The notes: generated from the letters alone by a model not told the origin. Shown: positions 1-6,718, numbered from the stretch's first letter. The stretch: DNA of 7,263 bases from an uncultured Hyphomicrobiales bacterium (GCA_903930095.1 CAIYXE010000042.1:1-7263); one strand, 5' to 3'. Numbers and translations: made by a program.

Positions 1-87
1 ATTCGTAATGGCCCTGTCGCAAACATTCGGGCAGCCTGCCGGCACGGGGCGCAGAGTGCGGGCCGTCCGAAACCGGAGCCCTGATCG
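1..87. other. leader of metF-like gene, or tail of an upstream gene
   Basis: Two forward frames are open from the window edge: frame 1 to a TGA at 82-84, and frame 2 to a TGA at 89-91 that overlaps the metF start. Either could be the tail of an upstream co-transcribed gene, but the short peptides are not recognisable and 87 bases are too few to decide. On the other strand an ATG at 26-24 opens a frame running off the edge, without a visible Shine-Dalgarno sequence. The only convincing element is GGAG at 75-78, nine bases before the metF ATG. Confidence 0.3.
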
Positions 88-972
88 ATGAACGCCCCGC
101 TTGCCTCACCCAGCCTGCCGCCCGCCGAAGCCACAGCCTCCTTTCTCGGCCTCTCCTCCATCGAGATCACGCCGAAGCAGATCGAGAAGCTGGCCCTGCT
201 GAAGGAGAAGCTGCAGCCCGGCAGCCGCGTGTTCATCGCGCTGATCGATGCGGGCGACCTTGCAGGCCAGATCGAGGCGGTGCGCCAGCTCAAGGCCAGT
301 GGCTTCGACCCGGTGCCGCATGTGCCGGCCCGCTTCGTGAAGGATGAGGCGGATCTGCGCGCCCGCATCAAGGCGCTGGCGGAGGAGGGGGCCTCCTCCA
401 TGCTGGTGCTGGGCGGCGGCGCGCCGGAGCCCATCGGCCAGTATGACGCGGCGATCCAGCTTTTGCAGACGGGCGTGTTCCAGGCCAATGGCGTGACGCG
501 CATCGGACTTGCCGGCCACCCGGAGGGCAACCCGGACATCACCAAGATTCACGGCGAGGCTGTGCTGGTGAAGGCGCTGAAGGAGAAGCAGGCCTATCTC
601 AAGGCCCATGGCCTTGAAGGTTTCATCGCCACGCAATTCCTGTTCGAGGCAGAGCCGGTGGCGCAATGGGCCAGGATGCTGAGGGCCGAGGGCATCGACC
701 TGCCGATCTTCGTGGGCGTGCCGGGGCCTGCCACCATCAAGACGCTGGTGAAATACGCCGCCATGTGCGGCGTGGGCAACTCCGCGCGCTTCATCCGCAA
801 GCAGGCGCTGAACATCACGAAGCTGCTGACGGTGAATACCCCGGACGAATTCGTGGCAGGACTGGCGCAGCTGCATTACGCGCGGCCGGAACTGGGGATT
901 GCTGGCCCGCATCTTTATCCGTTCGGCGGGTTCGACAAGCTGTTTGACTGGCTGGCGGCGGTGAAGGGGTAA
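88..972 (+). CDS. metF: MetF-type methylenetetrahydrofolate reductase (294 aa)
   Basis: Flavin-dependent TIM-barrel enzyme of the MetF family, which interconverts 5,10-methylene-THF and 5-methyl-THF in the cytosol. The 294 residues match the usual bacterial length of about 300. Visible family marks are SIEITPKQ near residues 24-31, whose Glu26 fits the catalytic Glu of the FEFFPP motif of classical MetF; RIGLAGHPEGNPD at 138-150, matching the AxYPExHP segment; ATQFLFEAEP at 181-190, matching ITQFFFD; and the strand-turn FVGVPGP at 208-214. The N-terminal motif departs clearly from FEFFPP, so this is a divergent branch rather than the standard methionine-pathway enzyme. The ATG at 88 is chosen for the GGAG nine bases upstream. 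The gene converges on the sarcosine oxidase operon, whose product is its expected substrate. Members of this branch can also accompany corrinoid methyltransferases, so it may serve methyl-donor breakdown. The family is secure; physiological direction and symbol are less so. Confidence 0.85.
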   Translation: MNAPLASPSLPPAEATASFLGLSSIEITPKQIEKLALLKEKLQPGSRVFIALIDAGDLAGQIEAVRQLKASGFDPVPHVPARFVKDEADLRARIKALAEEGASSMLVLGGGAPEPIGQYDAAIQLLQTGVFQANGVTRIGLAGHPEGNPDITKIHGEAVLVKALKEKQAYLKAHGLEGFIATQFLFEAEPVAQWARMLRAEGIDLPIFVGVPGPATIKTLVKYAAMCGVGNSARFIRKQALNITKLLTVNTPDEFVAGLAQLHYARPELGIAGPHLYPFGGFDKLFDWLAAVKG

Positions 973-982
973 GACGCAACGG

Positions 983-1005
983 CTTCCCGGATCAAGCCCG
1001 GGTAT
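983..1005 (-). repeat. decayed copy of the GCCCGGG palindromic repeat
   Basis: This 23-base stretch matches the palindrome core at 1373-1395 at 19 of 23 positions, with differences at 983, 985, 991 and 1003, and has the same TCAAG loop. It is therefore inverted relative to the copy at 1023-1045, with 17 bases between them. The mismatches break the hairpin arms and no T-run follows, so it probably no longer works as a terminator. Confidence 0.7.
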
Positions 1006-1013
1006 GTCTTGTA

Positions 1014-1052
1014 AATGTCACCTTGCCCGGGCTTGACCCGGGCAACTTTTTC
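1014..1052 (+). repeat. left 39-base inverted repeat of the nuclease unit
   Basis: The repeat reads AAT-n-TCACC, then a perfect palindrome (arms TTGCCCGGG and CCCGGGCAA around the loop CTTGA, 1023-1045), then CTTTTTC. Compared with the reverse complement of 1366-1404 it matches at 36 of 39 positions. The three differences are at 1017 and at the outermost base of each hairpin arm (1023 and 1045). Those last two keep pairing intact: T-A here, A-T in the right copy. This compensatory pattern suggests the hairpin itself is under selection. Confidence 0.85.
1023..1051 (+). terminator. rho-independent terminator of the metF-like gene
   Basis: A perfect 9-bp hairpin rich in GC with a 5-base loop (1023-1045) is followed by one C and five T's (1047-1051). 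It lies 50 bases after the metF stop and in the correct orientation. It also sits just before the nuclease gene, so read-through from metF into that gene should be reduced. Confidence 0.7.
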
Positions 1053-1066
1053 GGCCCCCATATGTC

Positions 1067-1354
1067 ATGCCCAGTGGCTTCTGCTACATCATGACCAACC
1101 GCGCACGCGGTGTGCTTTACGTTGGATCGACGACGAACTTGCCGCGCCGCGCCTATGAACACCGCATGGGTTTGCTTGACGGGTTCACCAGCAGATACGG
1201 ACTGACGCAACTCGTTCACTACGAGGAATATGCGATGTTCATGGATGCGGTTCAACGCGAGAAGACCATCAAGCACTGGTCGCGCGCATGGAAGATCGCG
1301 CTGGTGGAAAAGAATAATCCCGGGTGGGCTGACCTGTACGGGCAATTGCTGTGA
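1067..1354 (+). CDS. small GIY-YIG domain nuclease (95 aa)
   Basis: Single-domain protein of the GIY-YIG superfamily, in the small UPF0213/YhbQ-like group often annotated as endonuclease. These proteins cut or nick DNA using one metal ion. The GIY equivalent is CYI (residues 6-8) and the YIG equivalent is YVG (18-20). These are followed by SxTxNLxRR with the likely catalytic Arg28, Tyr30 and His32, then REKTIKHW with the metal-binding Glu65, and KNNPGWADLY near the C-terminus with Asn83. All expected active-site positions are filled, so the protein should be active. There is no extra DNA-binding domain. The ATG at 1067 starts directly before the first motif; no Shine-Dalgarno sequence is visible and no longer in-frame start is apparent. 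The gene is enclosed by inverted repeats, converges on soxG, and is lower in GC than its neighbours. The physiological substrate is unknown; a role on the flanking palindromes is possible but inferred. Confidence 0.85.
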   Translation: MPSGFCYIMTNRARGVLYVGSTTNLPRRAYEHRMGLLDGFTSRYGLTQLVHYEEYAMFMDAVQREKTIKHWSRAWKIALVEKNNPGWADLYGQLL

Positions 1355-1365
1355 ACAGGTGGCGG

Positions 1366-1404
1366 GAAAAAGATGCCCGGGTCAAGCCCGGGCATGGTGA
1401 GATT
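1366..1404 (-). repeat. right 39-base inverted repeat of the nuclease unit
   Basis: This is the reverse-complement partner of 1014-1052. It holds the palindrome with arms ATGCCCGGG and CCCGGGCAT around the loop TCAAG (1373-1395), the A-run 1367-1371 (T-run on the - strand) and GGTGA at 1396-1400. It begins 11 bases after the nuclease stop codon. Confidence 0.85.
1367..1395 (-). terminator. rho-independent terminator of the sox operon
   Basis: Read on the - strand, a perfect 9-bp GC-rich hairpin (1395-1373) is followed by C and five T's (1371-1367). It lies 47 bases after the soxG stop. In the + direction the same hairpin lacks a T-run, so it should be a weaker stop for the nuclease gene. Confidence 0.7.
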
Positions 1405-1442
1405 ATGGGAGTGCCTTCAACGCCGCTTGGAAAAAGGGCAAT

Positions 1443-2045
1443 TTACGCCGGTACATCCTGCGCGCCGAACAGTTTCACCTTCGCACTCTCCTTCGCCGTG
1501 GCGCAGAGGAAATCCCAGGCATAGTGCGCGTAGGAGCGGAAGACGTAGACGTCGAAGACCGTTTCTTCCACCACATGCAGGAGTGCTGCGATTTCGGCGT
1601 AGCGCATGCGGCGGCAGGTGCCCGGTGTGAATTCGCCGGAGAGAAGGTCAAGCGAGGTGCCCTTCATCAGCACTTCGCGGCTGCCTTCGCCCTCGAGGCG
1701 GATGACCGCGCGCATGTCGGAGACGTCGACCGCGAGCGAATGGATGCCCTGCAGCGTCTTGTGGAGGTTGGCGAGGATTTCCTGCGCCTTGCTCCGTGTG
1801 CTGAGGATCAACCACTGGTCCACCGAGAGCCAGAGCACGCGCACGTCGCCCCAGGCGGCGGAGGTGCGGGGCTCTGTGGGAAGTGCGAAGCCCAGCGCAT
1901 CGTGTGCTGCGGACATGAAGGCTTCGTCGGAGGTGAGCCCGCGCAGGTCAATCATGCCGCGGCCGGAGATTTCCCGGAGCGAGATGGAGAACCCCGTGGC
2001 GGCGGCAGCACCGGCGAGCGGTGAGTTGTAAGAGAGCTCAGACAT
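1443..2045 (-). CDS. soxG: sarcosine oxidase, gamma subunit
   Basis: Small subunit (200 aa, usual size) of heterotetrameric sarcosine oxidase. It has a GcvT-like fold without cofactor and packs against the alpha subunit. Recognisable segments are LWLSVDQWLI (71-80), DVSDMRAVIRLEG (107-119), the TCRRMRYAEIAALLH stretch (143-157) and RSYAHYAWDFL (170-180). They match the conserved blocks of SoxG, which is the least conserved subunit, so position in the operon supports the call strongly. The ATG at 2045 lies inside the last codons of soxA: the soxA stop TGA is at 2040-2038, an 8-base overlap. The purine-rich GGAAGGGG at 2062-2055 provides a ribosome site nine bases upstream within soxA. It is the last gene of the operon and its stop (TAA, 1445-1443) is followed by a hairpin terminator. 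The pathway is sarcosine breakdown in the cytosol. Confidence 0.9.
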   Translation of the reverse strand: MSELSYNSPLAGAAAATGFSISLREISGRGMIDLRGLTSDEAFMSAAHDALGFALPTEPRTSAAWGDVRVLWLSVDQWLILSTRSKAQEILANLHKTLQGIHSLAVDVSDMRAVIRLEGEGSREVLMKGTSLDLLSGEFTPGTCRRMRYAEIAALLHVVEETVFDVYVFRSYAHYAWDFLCATAKESAKVKLFGAQDVPA

Positions 2046-5000
2046 TCAGCTTGGCCCCTTCCTTGTCATAGAAGACGGTGTCGGTGATGGTGGCGCGCAC
2101 GACCTTGCCGCCGGGAAGCGGGAAGGAGATCGTCTCGCCCATGCGGGCCCTGCCATTCTCGATCAGCGCCATGGCGATGGAGCGGCCGAGGGTGGGGGAT
2201 TTATAGGAGGACGTGACCTGCCCGATCATCTGCATCGGCGGCTTGTCCTTCACCTGGGCCACGGCATAGGCGCCGTCGGGCAGGACCTCGTTCGGGTCCT
2301 CGGTCATCAGGCCCACCAGTTGCTTGCGGTTCGGGCCCTTGAGATAGGACTGTTCGAGTGAGCGCTTGCCGATGAAATCCGCCTTCTTCTTGGAGACGAG
2401 GCCATCGAGGCCGACGTCGATGGGCGTCGTGGTGCCGTCGGTTTCGTCGCCCACCACGATGTAGCCCTTCTCGGCGCGGAGCACGTGGAGGGCTTCGGTG
2501 CCGTATGCTTCCAGCCCGAACTCCTCACCCGCCGCGAGGATCGCCTTCCACAGGCCGAGGCCATAGTTGGAGGGTGTGGCGACTTCGTAGGAAAGCTCGC
2601 CCGAGAAGGAGATGCGGAACAGGCGCACAGGGTATGGGCCAAGCTTGCCTTCAACGAAGGACATGTGCGGCAGGGCTTCGTTGGAGATATCGAAGCTGGG
2701 ATCGAGCTTCTTCAGCACGTCCCGCGCCTTGGGGCCCGCGATGGCGAATTGTGACCACTGCTCGGTGACGGGGGTGACGAAGACCTTGTAATGCGTCCAC
2801 TCCGTCTGCAGCCATTCCTCAAGCCAGGCGGCGATGCGGTCGGCACCGCCGGATGTCGTGTGCATGAGGAAGTGGTCATCGGCCAAGCGCACCGTGACGC
2901 CGTCGTCGGTGAGGAAGCCCAGCTCGTTCATCATCAGCCCGTAGCGGCACTTGCCCACTTTCAGCGTCGAGAACATGTTGGTGTACATGCGGTCAAGGAA
3001 TTCGGCAGCGTCCGGGCCCTTGATCTCGATCTTGCCCAGCGTCGAGGCATCGAGAAGGCCGACCTTGTTGCGCACGGCGAGGATTTCTCGGTCGATCGAT
3101 GCGTGCTTGTCTTCGGCACCCTTGGGATAGGTGTAGGCGCGGCGCCACTGGCCCACGGGCTCGAACACGGCGTTCTGCTCCACGTGCCATGGATAGACGG
3201 CGGTGCGGCGGATGGGGAGGAAGAGGTTCTTCGTCAGCACACCTGCGATGGAGCCGAAGGAGAAGGGCGTGTAGGGCGGACGGAAGGTGGTGACGCCGAT
3301 CTCCGGGATCGATTTGCCGGTGGCTTCAGACAGGACGCCCAGGCCGTTGAGGTTCGACGTCTTGCCCTGGTCGGTGGCCATGCCGAAGGTGGTGTAGCGC
3401 TTGGTGTGCTCCACCGATTCATAGCCTTCGCGCTGGGCAAGTTCGAGATCGGCGGCCGTCACGTCGTTCTGGAAGTCGATGAAGTGCTTGTTGCCTTCAT
3501 TGTATTTGCCGGTGGCAGGCGCGAACCAGATAGGCTCGAGTGGGCGCTCATCCGCCTGCACGGCTTGCGGAACGGGATGGACGTTGCCACTGCCTGCGAG
3601 CTTGGAGCCCGCGGTGTAAGCCTCTTCCAGAATCTGCGAGAGGCCGAAATGGCCGTTGGCGGCGCCGATGGCGGTGATCTTGTCGGCGTGGCGGTCAGGC
3701 CGGAAGGACTGGATCTGCTCGTCGAAGCGGATCTTGCCGCCATTGTGGCACCAGAGGTGCAGCGCCGGGTTCCAGCCGCCGGACATGGCGACGAAATCAC
3801 AGTCGACCTTCGTCTCCTTGATCACGCGGCCCTGGCCCTTGCGGTAGGAGGCGAGCTTGACGTCCGTGATGTTGAGGCCGCCCCATGTGGTGTTGACGGC
3901 GGAGATGACAGAGCCCGCATCAACCGTGATGCCCATCTCGCGCGCCTTGTTGGGGAGTGCCCCTTCCGCGCGCGAACGCGAGTCAACCACGCGCACGCCG
4001 ACGCCGGCGGATTTCAGGACGATGGCCGTCTGGTAGGCGTCGTCATTGTTGGTGAAGACGATGCCGGATGAACCGGGAGAAACGCCGTAACGCTCTACAA
4101 GCCCGCGCGCCGCGGAGGCCAGCATGATGCCGGGGCGGTCATTGTTGGCAAACGCAATGGGGCGCTCGATGGCGCCTGTCGCCAGGATCACCTGATGCGC
4201 GCGCACCTTCCACAAGCGGTGGCGGGGTGCGCCGGCTGAGAGGAGGGCTGGATCATGATCGGCCACCCGCTCGAACAGCATGAGGAAGTTGTGGTGGAAG
4301 TGGCCGACGACCGTGGTGCGGTTCAGCACATGGACGTTCTGGGCAGCGGCGAGCGTGGCGGATCTGGCGGCGGCCCAGTCCGTCAGCGGCTGGCCGCCGA
4401 TGGTGCCGCCGGAGATGTCGGCGAGGCCGCCGAGGCGCGGGTTCTCATCCGCGAGGATGACCTTGGCGCCGTTGGCCGCAGCGGCTTCTGCCGCGGCGAG
4501 GCCGGCGATGCCCGCGCCGATGACCAGCACGTCGCAATGGACGTGGATCTGTTCGTAGGTGTCAGGGTCGCGGCCTTCGGGGGCTTTGCCCAGACCAGCG
4601 GCGCGGCGGATGATGGGTTCGTAGACGTGCTTCCAGAAGGAGGCGGGCCACATCAGCGTCTTGTAATAGAAGCCGCCGGGGATGAAGCGCGACATGGCGT
4701 TGTTGATGGCGCCCACGTCCCAGTTGAGCGACGGCCAGCGGTTCTGCGAGACGGCAGAGAGGCCGTTGAAGAGTTCGACCTGCGTGGCGCGCAGGTTCGG
4801 CTCATGCCGGGCGCCTTCGCCGACGCCGATGAGGGCGTTCATTTCCTCGGAGCCCAGACCCACAACGCCGCGCGGGCGGTGATACTTGAAGCTGCGGCCG
4901 AAGACGCGCTGGCCGGAGGCCAGGACGGCGGAGGCAATGGTATCCCCCTGAAAGCCCGGCAGCGTCTTGCCGTCGAAGGAGAAGGAGAGCTTCTTCGTGC

Positions 5001-5046
5001 GGTCAACGAGGCGGCCGCCGGTGCTCAGACGATATGGCTTGCTCAT
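2038..5046 (-). CDS. soxA: sarcosine oxidase, alpha subunit
   Basis: Large subunit (1002 aa, usual size) of heterotetrameric sarcosine oxidase, a cytosolic enzyme that oxidises sarcosine to glycine and traps the methyl carbon as 5,10-methylene-THF while reducing oxygen to peroxide. Domains: a ferredoxin-like N-terminal part (about 15-90) without the cysteine cluster seen in iron-sulfur relatives; a dinucleotide-binding domain with VIGAGIAG (175-182) and ATGAIERP (289-296), expected to hold NAD; the family signature TTFRPPYTPFSFGSIAG (586-602); and a C-terminal GcvT-like folate-binding half (about 625-995). The frame extends upstream to a GTG at 5091, but the ATG at 5046 is preferred. It begins MSKPYRLSTGGRLVDR, typical of the family, has GGAG eight bases upstream, and makes an ATGA overlap of four bases with the soxD stop. 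No frameshift or missing block is apparent. The large forward-strand frames opposite this gene look like high-GC shadows. Confidence 0.97.
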   Translation of the reverse strand: MSKPYRLSTGGRLVDRTKKLSFSFDGKTLPGFQGDTIASAVLASGQRVFGRSFKYHRPRGVVGLGSEEMNALIGVGEGARHEPNLRATQVELFNGLSAVSQNRWPSLNWDVGAINNAMSRFIPGGFYYKTLMWPASFWKHVYEPIIRRAAGLGKAPEGRDPDTYEQIHVHCDVLVIGAGIAGLAAAEAAAANGAKVILADENPRLGGLADISGGTIGGQPLTDWAAARSATLAAAQNVHVLNRTTVVGHFHHNFLMLFERVADHDPALLSAGAPRHRLWKVRAHQVILATGAIERPIAFANNDRPGIMLASAARGLVERYGVSPGSSGIVFTNNDDAYQTAIVLKSAGVGVRVVDSRSRAEGALPNKAREMGITVDAGSVISAVNTTWGGLNITDVKLASYRKGQGRVIKETKVDCDFVAMSGGWNPALHLWCHNGGKIRFDEQIQSFRPDRHADKITAIGAANGHFGLSQILEEAYTAGSKLAGSGNVHPVPQAVQADERPLEPIWFAPATGKYNEGNKHFIDFQNDVTAADLELAQREGYESVEHTKRYTTFGMATDQGKTSNLNGLGVLSEATGKSIPEIGVTTFRPPYTPFSFGSIAGVLTKNLFLPIRRTAVYPWHVEQNAVFEPVGQWRRAYTYPKGAEDKHASIDREILAVRNKVGLLDASTLGKIEIKGPDAAEFLDRMYTNMFSTLKVGKCRYGLMMNELGFLTDDGVTVRLADDHFLMHTTSGGADRIAAWLEEWLQTEWTHYKVFVTPVTEQWSQFAIAGPKARDVLKKLDPSFDISNEALPHMSFVEGKLGPYPVRLFRISFSGELSYEVATPSNYGLGLWKAILAAGEEFGLEAYGTEALHVLRAEKGYIVVGDETDGTTTPIDVGLDGLVSKKKADFIGKRSLEQSYLKGPNRKQLVGLMTEDPNEVLPDGAYAVAQVKDKPPMQMIGQVTSSYKSPTLGRSIAMALIENGRARMGETISFPLPGGKVVRATITDTVFYDKEGAKLNV

Positions 5047-5396
5047 GCCTTGTTCTCCGCCTTGAGGCGATTGGCGAAATATTCTGCCCACGGACCTTTA
5101 GCCTGGGCGATCAGATCGGCGGGCGGCAGTTCGGTGATGCCGTAGAAGGCCTTGAATTCCATGGTCACCGTGTCACGCGCGGCGTGGAACCACTTGCCGC
5201 AGCCGCGGTCACAGCGCCAGCGCTCGAAATGCAGGCCCTTGGGGTTGTGGCGGATGAAGAGATAGTCGCGCTGCTCTTCATCGCTGACGTTCGCTGGATC
5301 GGAGGTGGCGGGGCGGCGCACATGGGCCTGGCCTGCGGCGTGGAAATCCGTCTCGTCACCTTCGGCGCCGCAGACGGGGCATTTGACGACTAGCAT
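5043..5396 (-). CDS. soxD: sarcosine oxidase, delta subunit (zinc-binding)
   Basis: Small zinc-containing subunit (117 aa) that bridges the alpha and beta subunits. The N-terminal CPVC supplies Cys6 and Cys9. The second half of the site lies in ERWRCDRGCGKWFHAARDT (58-76), which supplies Cys62 and Cys66. From memory, characterised corynebacterial SoxD has His four residues before the last Cys in this motif, so Cys62 here appears to replace that His and give a four-cysteine site. Other conserved parts are GQAHVRRP (22-29), RDYLFIRHNPKG (43-54) and the DTVTMEFKAFYG segment (75-86). The start ATG is 11 bases after the soxB stop, with AGGAG (5409-5405) overlapping that stop. The end overlaps soxA by four bases. 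The tail is longer than in the corynebacterial protein, as is common in alphaproteobacteria. Confidence 0.95.
   Translation of the reverse strand: MLVVKCPVCGAEGDETDFHAAGQAHVRRPATSDPANVSDEEQRDYLFIRHNPKGLHFERWRCDRGCGKWFHAARDTVTMEFKAFYGITELPPADLIAQAKGPWAEYFANRLKAENKA
5055..5058 (-). promoter_or_regulatory. ribosome binding site that fixes the soxA start
   Basis: GGAG on the - strand, eight bases before the ATG at 5046. It supports the shorter, family-typical SoxA start over the in-frame GTG at 5091 inside soxD. Confidence 0.7.
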
Positions 5397-5407
5397 CGGT
5401 GATACTC

Positions 5408-6661
5408 CTAGTGGGCGACCGCGGCGGCGACGGATTCGTCGATCAGGCGGCCTTCCTGGAAGCGGTTGAGGCCGAAGGGCTCGGCGATGGGGTGGGGCCG
5501 GTCATTGGCAATAGTATCGGCGAAGACCCAGCCCGAGCCGGGAATGGCCTTGAAGCCGCCGGTGCCCCAGCCGCAATTGACGTAAAGACCATCGACCGGT
5601 GTCTTGGAGATGATGGGCGAGCGGTCGCCCGTCATGTCCACGATGCCGCCCCAGAGGCGGAGCATGCGGAGCCTGGAGATGATGGGGAAGGTCTCGACGA
5701 GGGCCGCCACCGTGTGTTCGAGGGCGGGGAAGGAGCCGCGCTGGGAATAATTGTTGTAGGGGTCGGTGCCGCCGCCGATGACGAGTTCGCCCTTGTCGGA
5801 CTGGCTCATGTAGCCGTGCACCGTGTTGGCCATGACCACGCAGTCGATGACGGGCTTGATGGGCTCTGACACCAGCGCCTGCAGGCACTGGCTCTCGATC
5901 GGCATCCTGACGCCCGCCATGTCCATGATGGTGGAGACGTGGCCGGCGGTGACGACGCCGATTTTCTTGGTCTTGATGATGCCGCGGGTCGTTTCCAGTC
6001 CAACGACTTGTGAGCCGTCGCGCTGGATGCCTGTCACTTCGCAGTTCTGGATGATGTCGACGCCCATGGCATCCGCACCGCGGGCATAGCCCCATGCGAC
6101 GGCGTCATGACGGCCGGTGCCGCCGCGCGGCTGGTAATAGGCGCCCAGGATCGGATAGCGGCAGTTGGGATCGTCATTGATGATGGGGACGATCTCCTTC
6201 ACCTCTGCCGGGGTCACCATGCGGCAGTCGAGGCCGGCCAGGCGGTTGGCGTGCGCGGTGCGCTGGAAGGCGCGGAACTCATGCTGCGTCTGGCACAGCA
6301 TGAGGACGCCGCGGGGCGAGAACATCACGTTGTAGTTCAGGTCCTGCGACAGATCCTCGTAAAGCGAGCGGGCGAGCTCATAGATGGCGATCGAGGGGTC
6401 CTGGAGGTAGTTGGAGCGGATGATCGTGGTGTTGCGGCCGGTGTTGCCGCCGCCGAGCCAGCCCTTCTCCACGACTGCGATATTGGTCATCTTGTGGTTC
6501 TTGGCGAGGTAATAGGCAGTGGCCAGGCCATGGCCGCCCGCCCCCACGATGACCGCGTCATACTCATGCTTCGGATTGGGCGAGCGCCAGGCGCGTTCCC
6601 AGTCCTTGTGGTAGTTCATGGCGTTTCGCGCGAGCGAAAAGATCGAGTACCGCGACTTCAT
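5408..6661 (-). CDS. soxB: sarcosine oxidase, beta subunit (FAD/FMN)
   Basis: Catalytic flavoprotein subunit (417 aa, usual size) where sarcosine is oxidised at FAD and electrons pass to a covalent FMN at the interface with SoxA. The N-terminal Rossmann motif VIVGAGGHGLATAYYLA spans 37-53. The EKGWLGGGNTGRNTTIIRSNY block (65-85) is characteristic of SoxB. The GRHDAVAW segment (183-190) contains His185, which corresponds to the histidine carrying FMN in the corynebacterial enzyme (His173 there, from memory). The C-terminal NCGWGTGGFKAIPGSG (362-377) closes the FAD site. The ATG at 6661 gives the family-typical MKSRYSIFSLARNAM start and is preceded by AAGGA ten bases upstream. It is the first gene of the soxBDAG operon. 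Its stop TAG (5410-5408) overlaps the soxD ribosome site, so the two are probably translationally coupled. No key residue appears to be missing. Confidence 0.97.
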   Translation of the reverse strand: MKSRYSIFSLARNAMNYHKDWERAWRSPNPKHEYDAVIVGAGGHGLATAYYLAKNHKMTNIAVVEKGWLGGGNTGRNTTIIRSNYLQDPSIAIYELARSLYEDLSQDLNYNVMFSPRGVLMLCQTQHEFRAFQRTAHANRLAGLDCRMVTPAEVKEIVPIINDDPNCRYPILGAYYQPRGGTGRHDAVAWGYARGADAMGVDIIQNCEVTGIQRDGSQVVGLETTRGIIKTKKIGVVTAGHVSTIMDMAGVRMPIESQCLQALVSEPIKPVIDCVVMANTVHGYMSQSDKGELVIGGGTDPYNNYSQRGSFPALEHTVAALVETFPIISRLRMLRLWGGIVDMTGDRSPIISKTPVDGLYVNCGWGTGGFKAIPGSGWVFADTIANDRPHPIAEPFGLNRFQEGRLIDESVAAAVAH

Positions 6662-6689
6662 GAGGGTGAATTCCTTGTAACTATGGGCT

Positions 6690-6718
6690 ATCTAACAAGC
6701 CATGCATGCTGCCACCAA
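6690..6718 (-). promoter_or_regulatory. weak candidate promoter for the sox operon
   Basis: On the - strand TTGGTG (6718-6713) and TTAGAT (6695-6690) are 17 bases apart, the right spacing for a sigma70-type promoter. They lie just upstream of soxB with room for a leader of about 20 bases. The -10 box matches the consensus at only three of six positions, so this is a guess by position. Confidence 0.25.

Larger units (their letters stand above)
1014..1404. mobile_element. candidate repeat-bounded GIY-YIG nuclease unit
   Basis: The unit is 391 bases long: left inverted repeat, one small nuclease gene, right inverted repeat. The near-identity of the two ends and the single enclosed gene suggest a small mobile or formerly mobile unit, or a REP-like repeat family with a resident nuclease. 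No target-site duplication is visible directly outside the ends (GTCTTGTA before, ATGGGAGT after). The enclosed gene counts by hand to about 56% GC, against about 65% in a 120-base sample of metF, which fits separate ancestry. No transposase is present, so mobility is inference. The alternative is that two ordinary palindromic terminators happen to flank a small gene. Confidence 0.45.

Noticed and set aside
106..912. Reverse-strand open frame of 268 codons opposite metF
   Set aside because: Arg-, His- and Leu-rich translation with no domain; it is fully explained as a shadow of the MetF frame.
1316..1345. CCCGGG ... GGGCAA words at the 3' end of the nuclease gene that recall the repeat
   Set aside because: They encode the NNPGWADLYGQ segment conserved in this nuclease family, and the spacing does not form the hairpin, so I treat the likeness as coincidence.
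1014..1404. Insertion sequence or CRISPR array
   Set aside because: There is no transposase, no target-site duplication and no regularly spaced repeat series: only two full repeat copies and one decayed copy.
1373..1630. Forward open frame starting MPGSSPGM within the right repeat
   Set aside because: The MPGSSPG peptide is simply the translated palindrome, and the rest is antisense to soxG.
2791..5145. Two long forward-strand open frames (2791-4071 and 4255-5145) opposite soxA
   Set aside because: They lie fully antisense to a well-conserved gene apart from a short extension into soxD, have no recognisable domains, and their low-complexity, Gly/Ala/Val/Arg-rich translations are typical shadows in GC-rich DNA.
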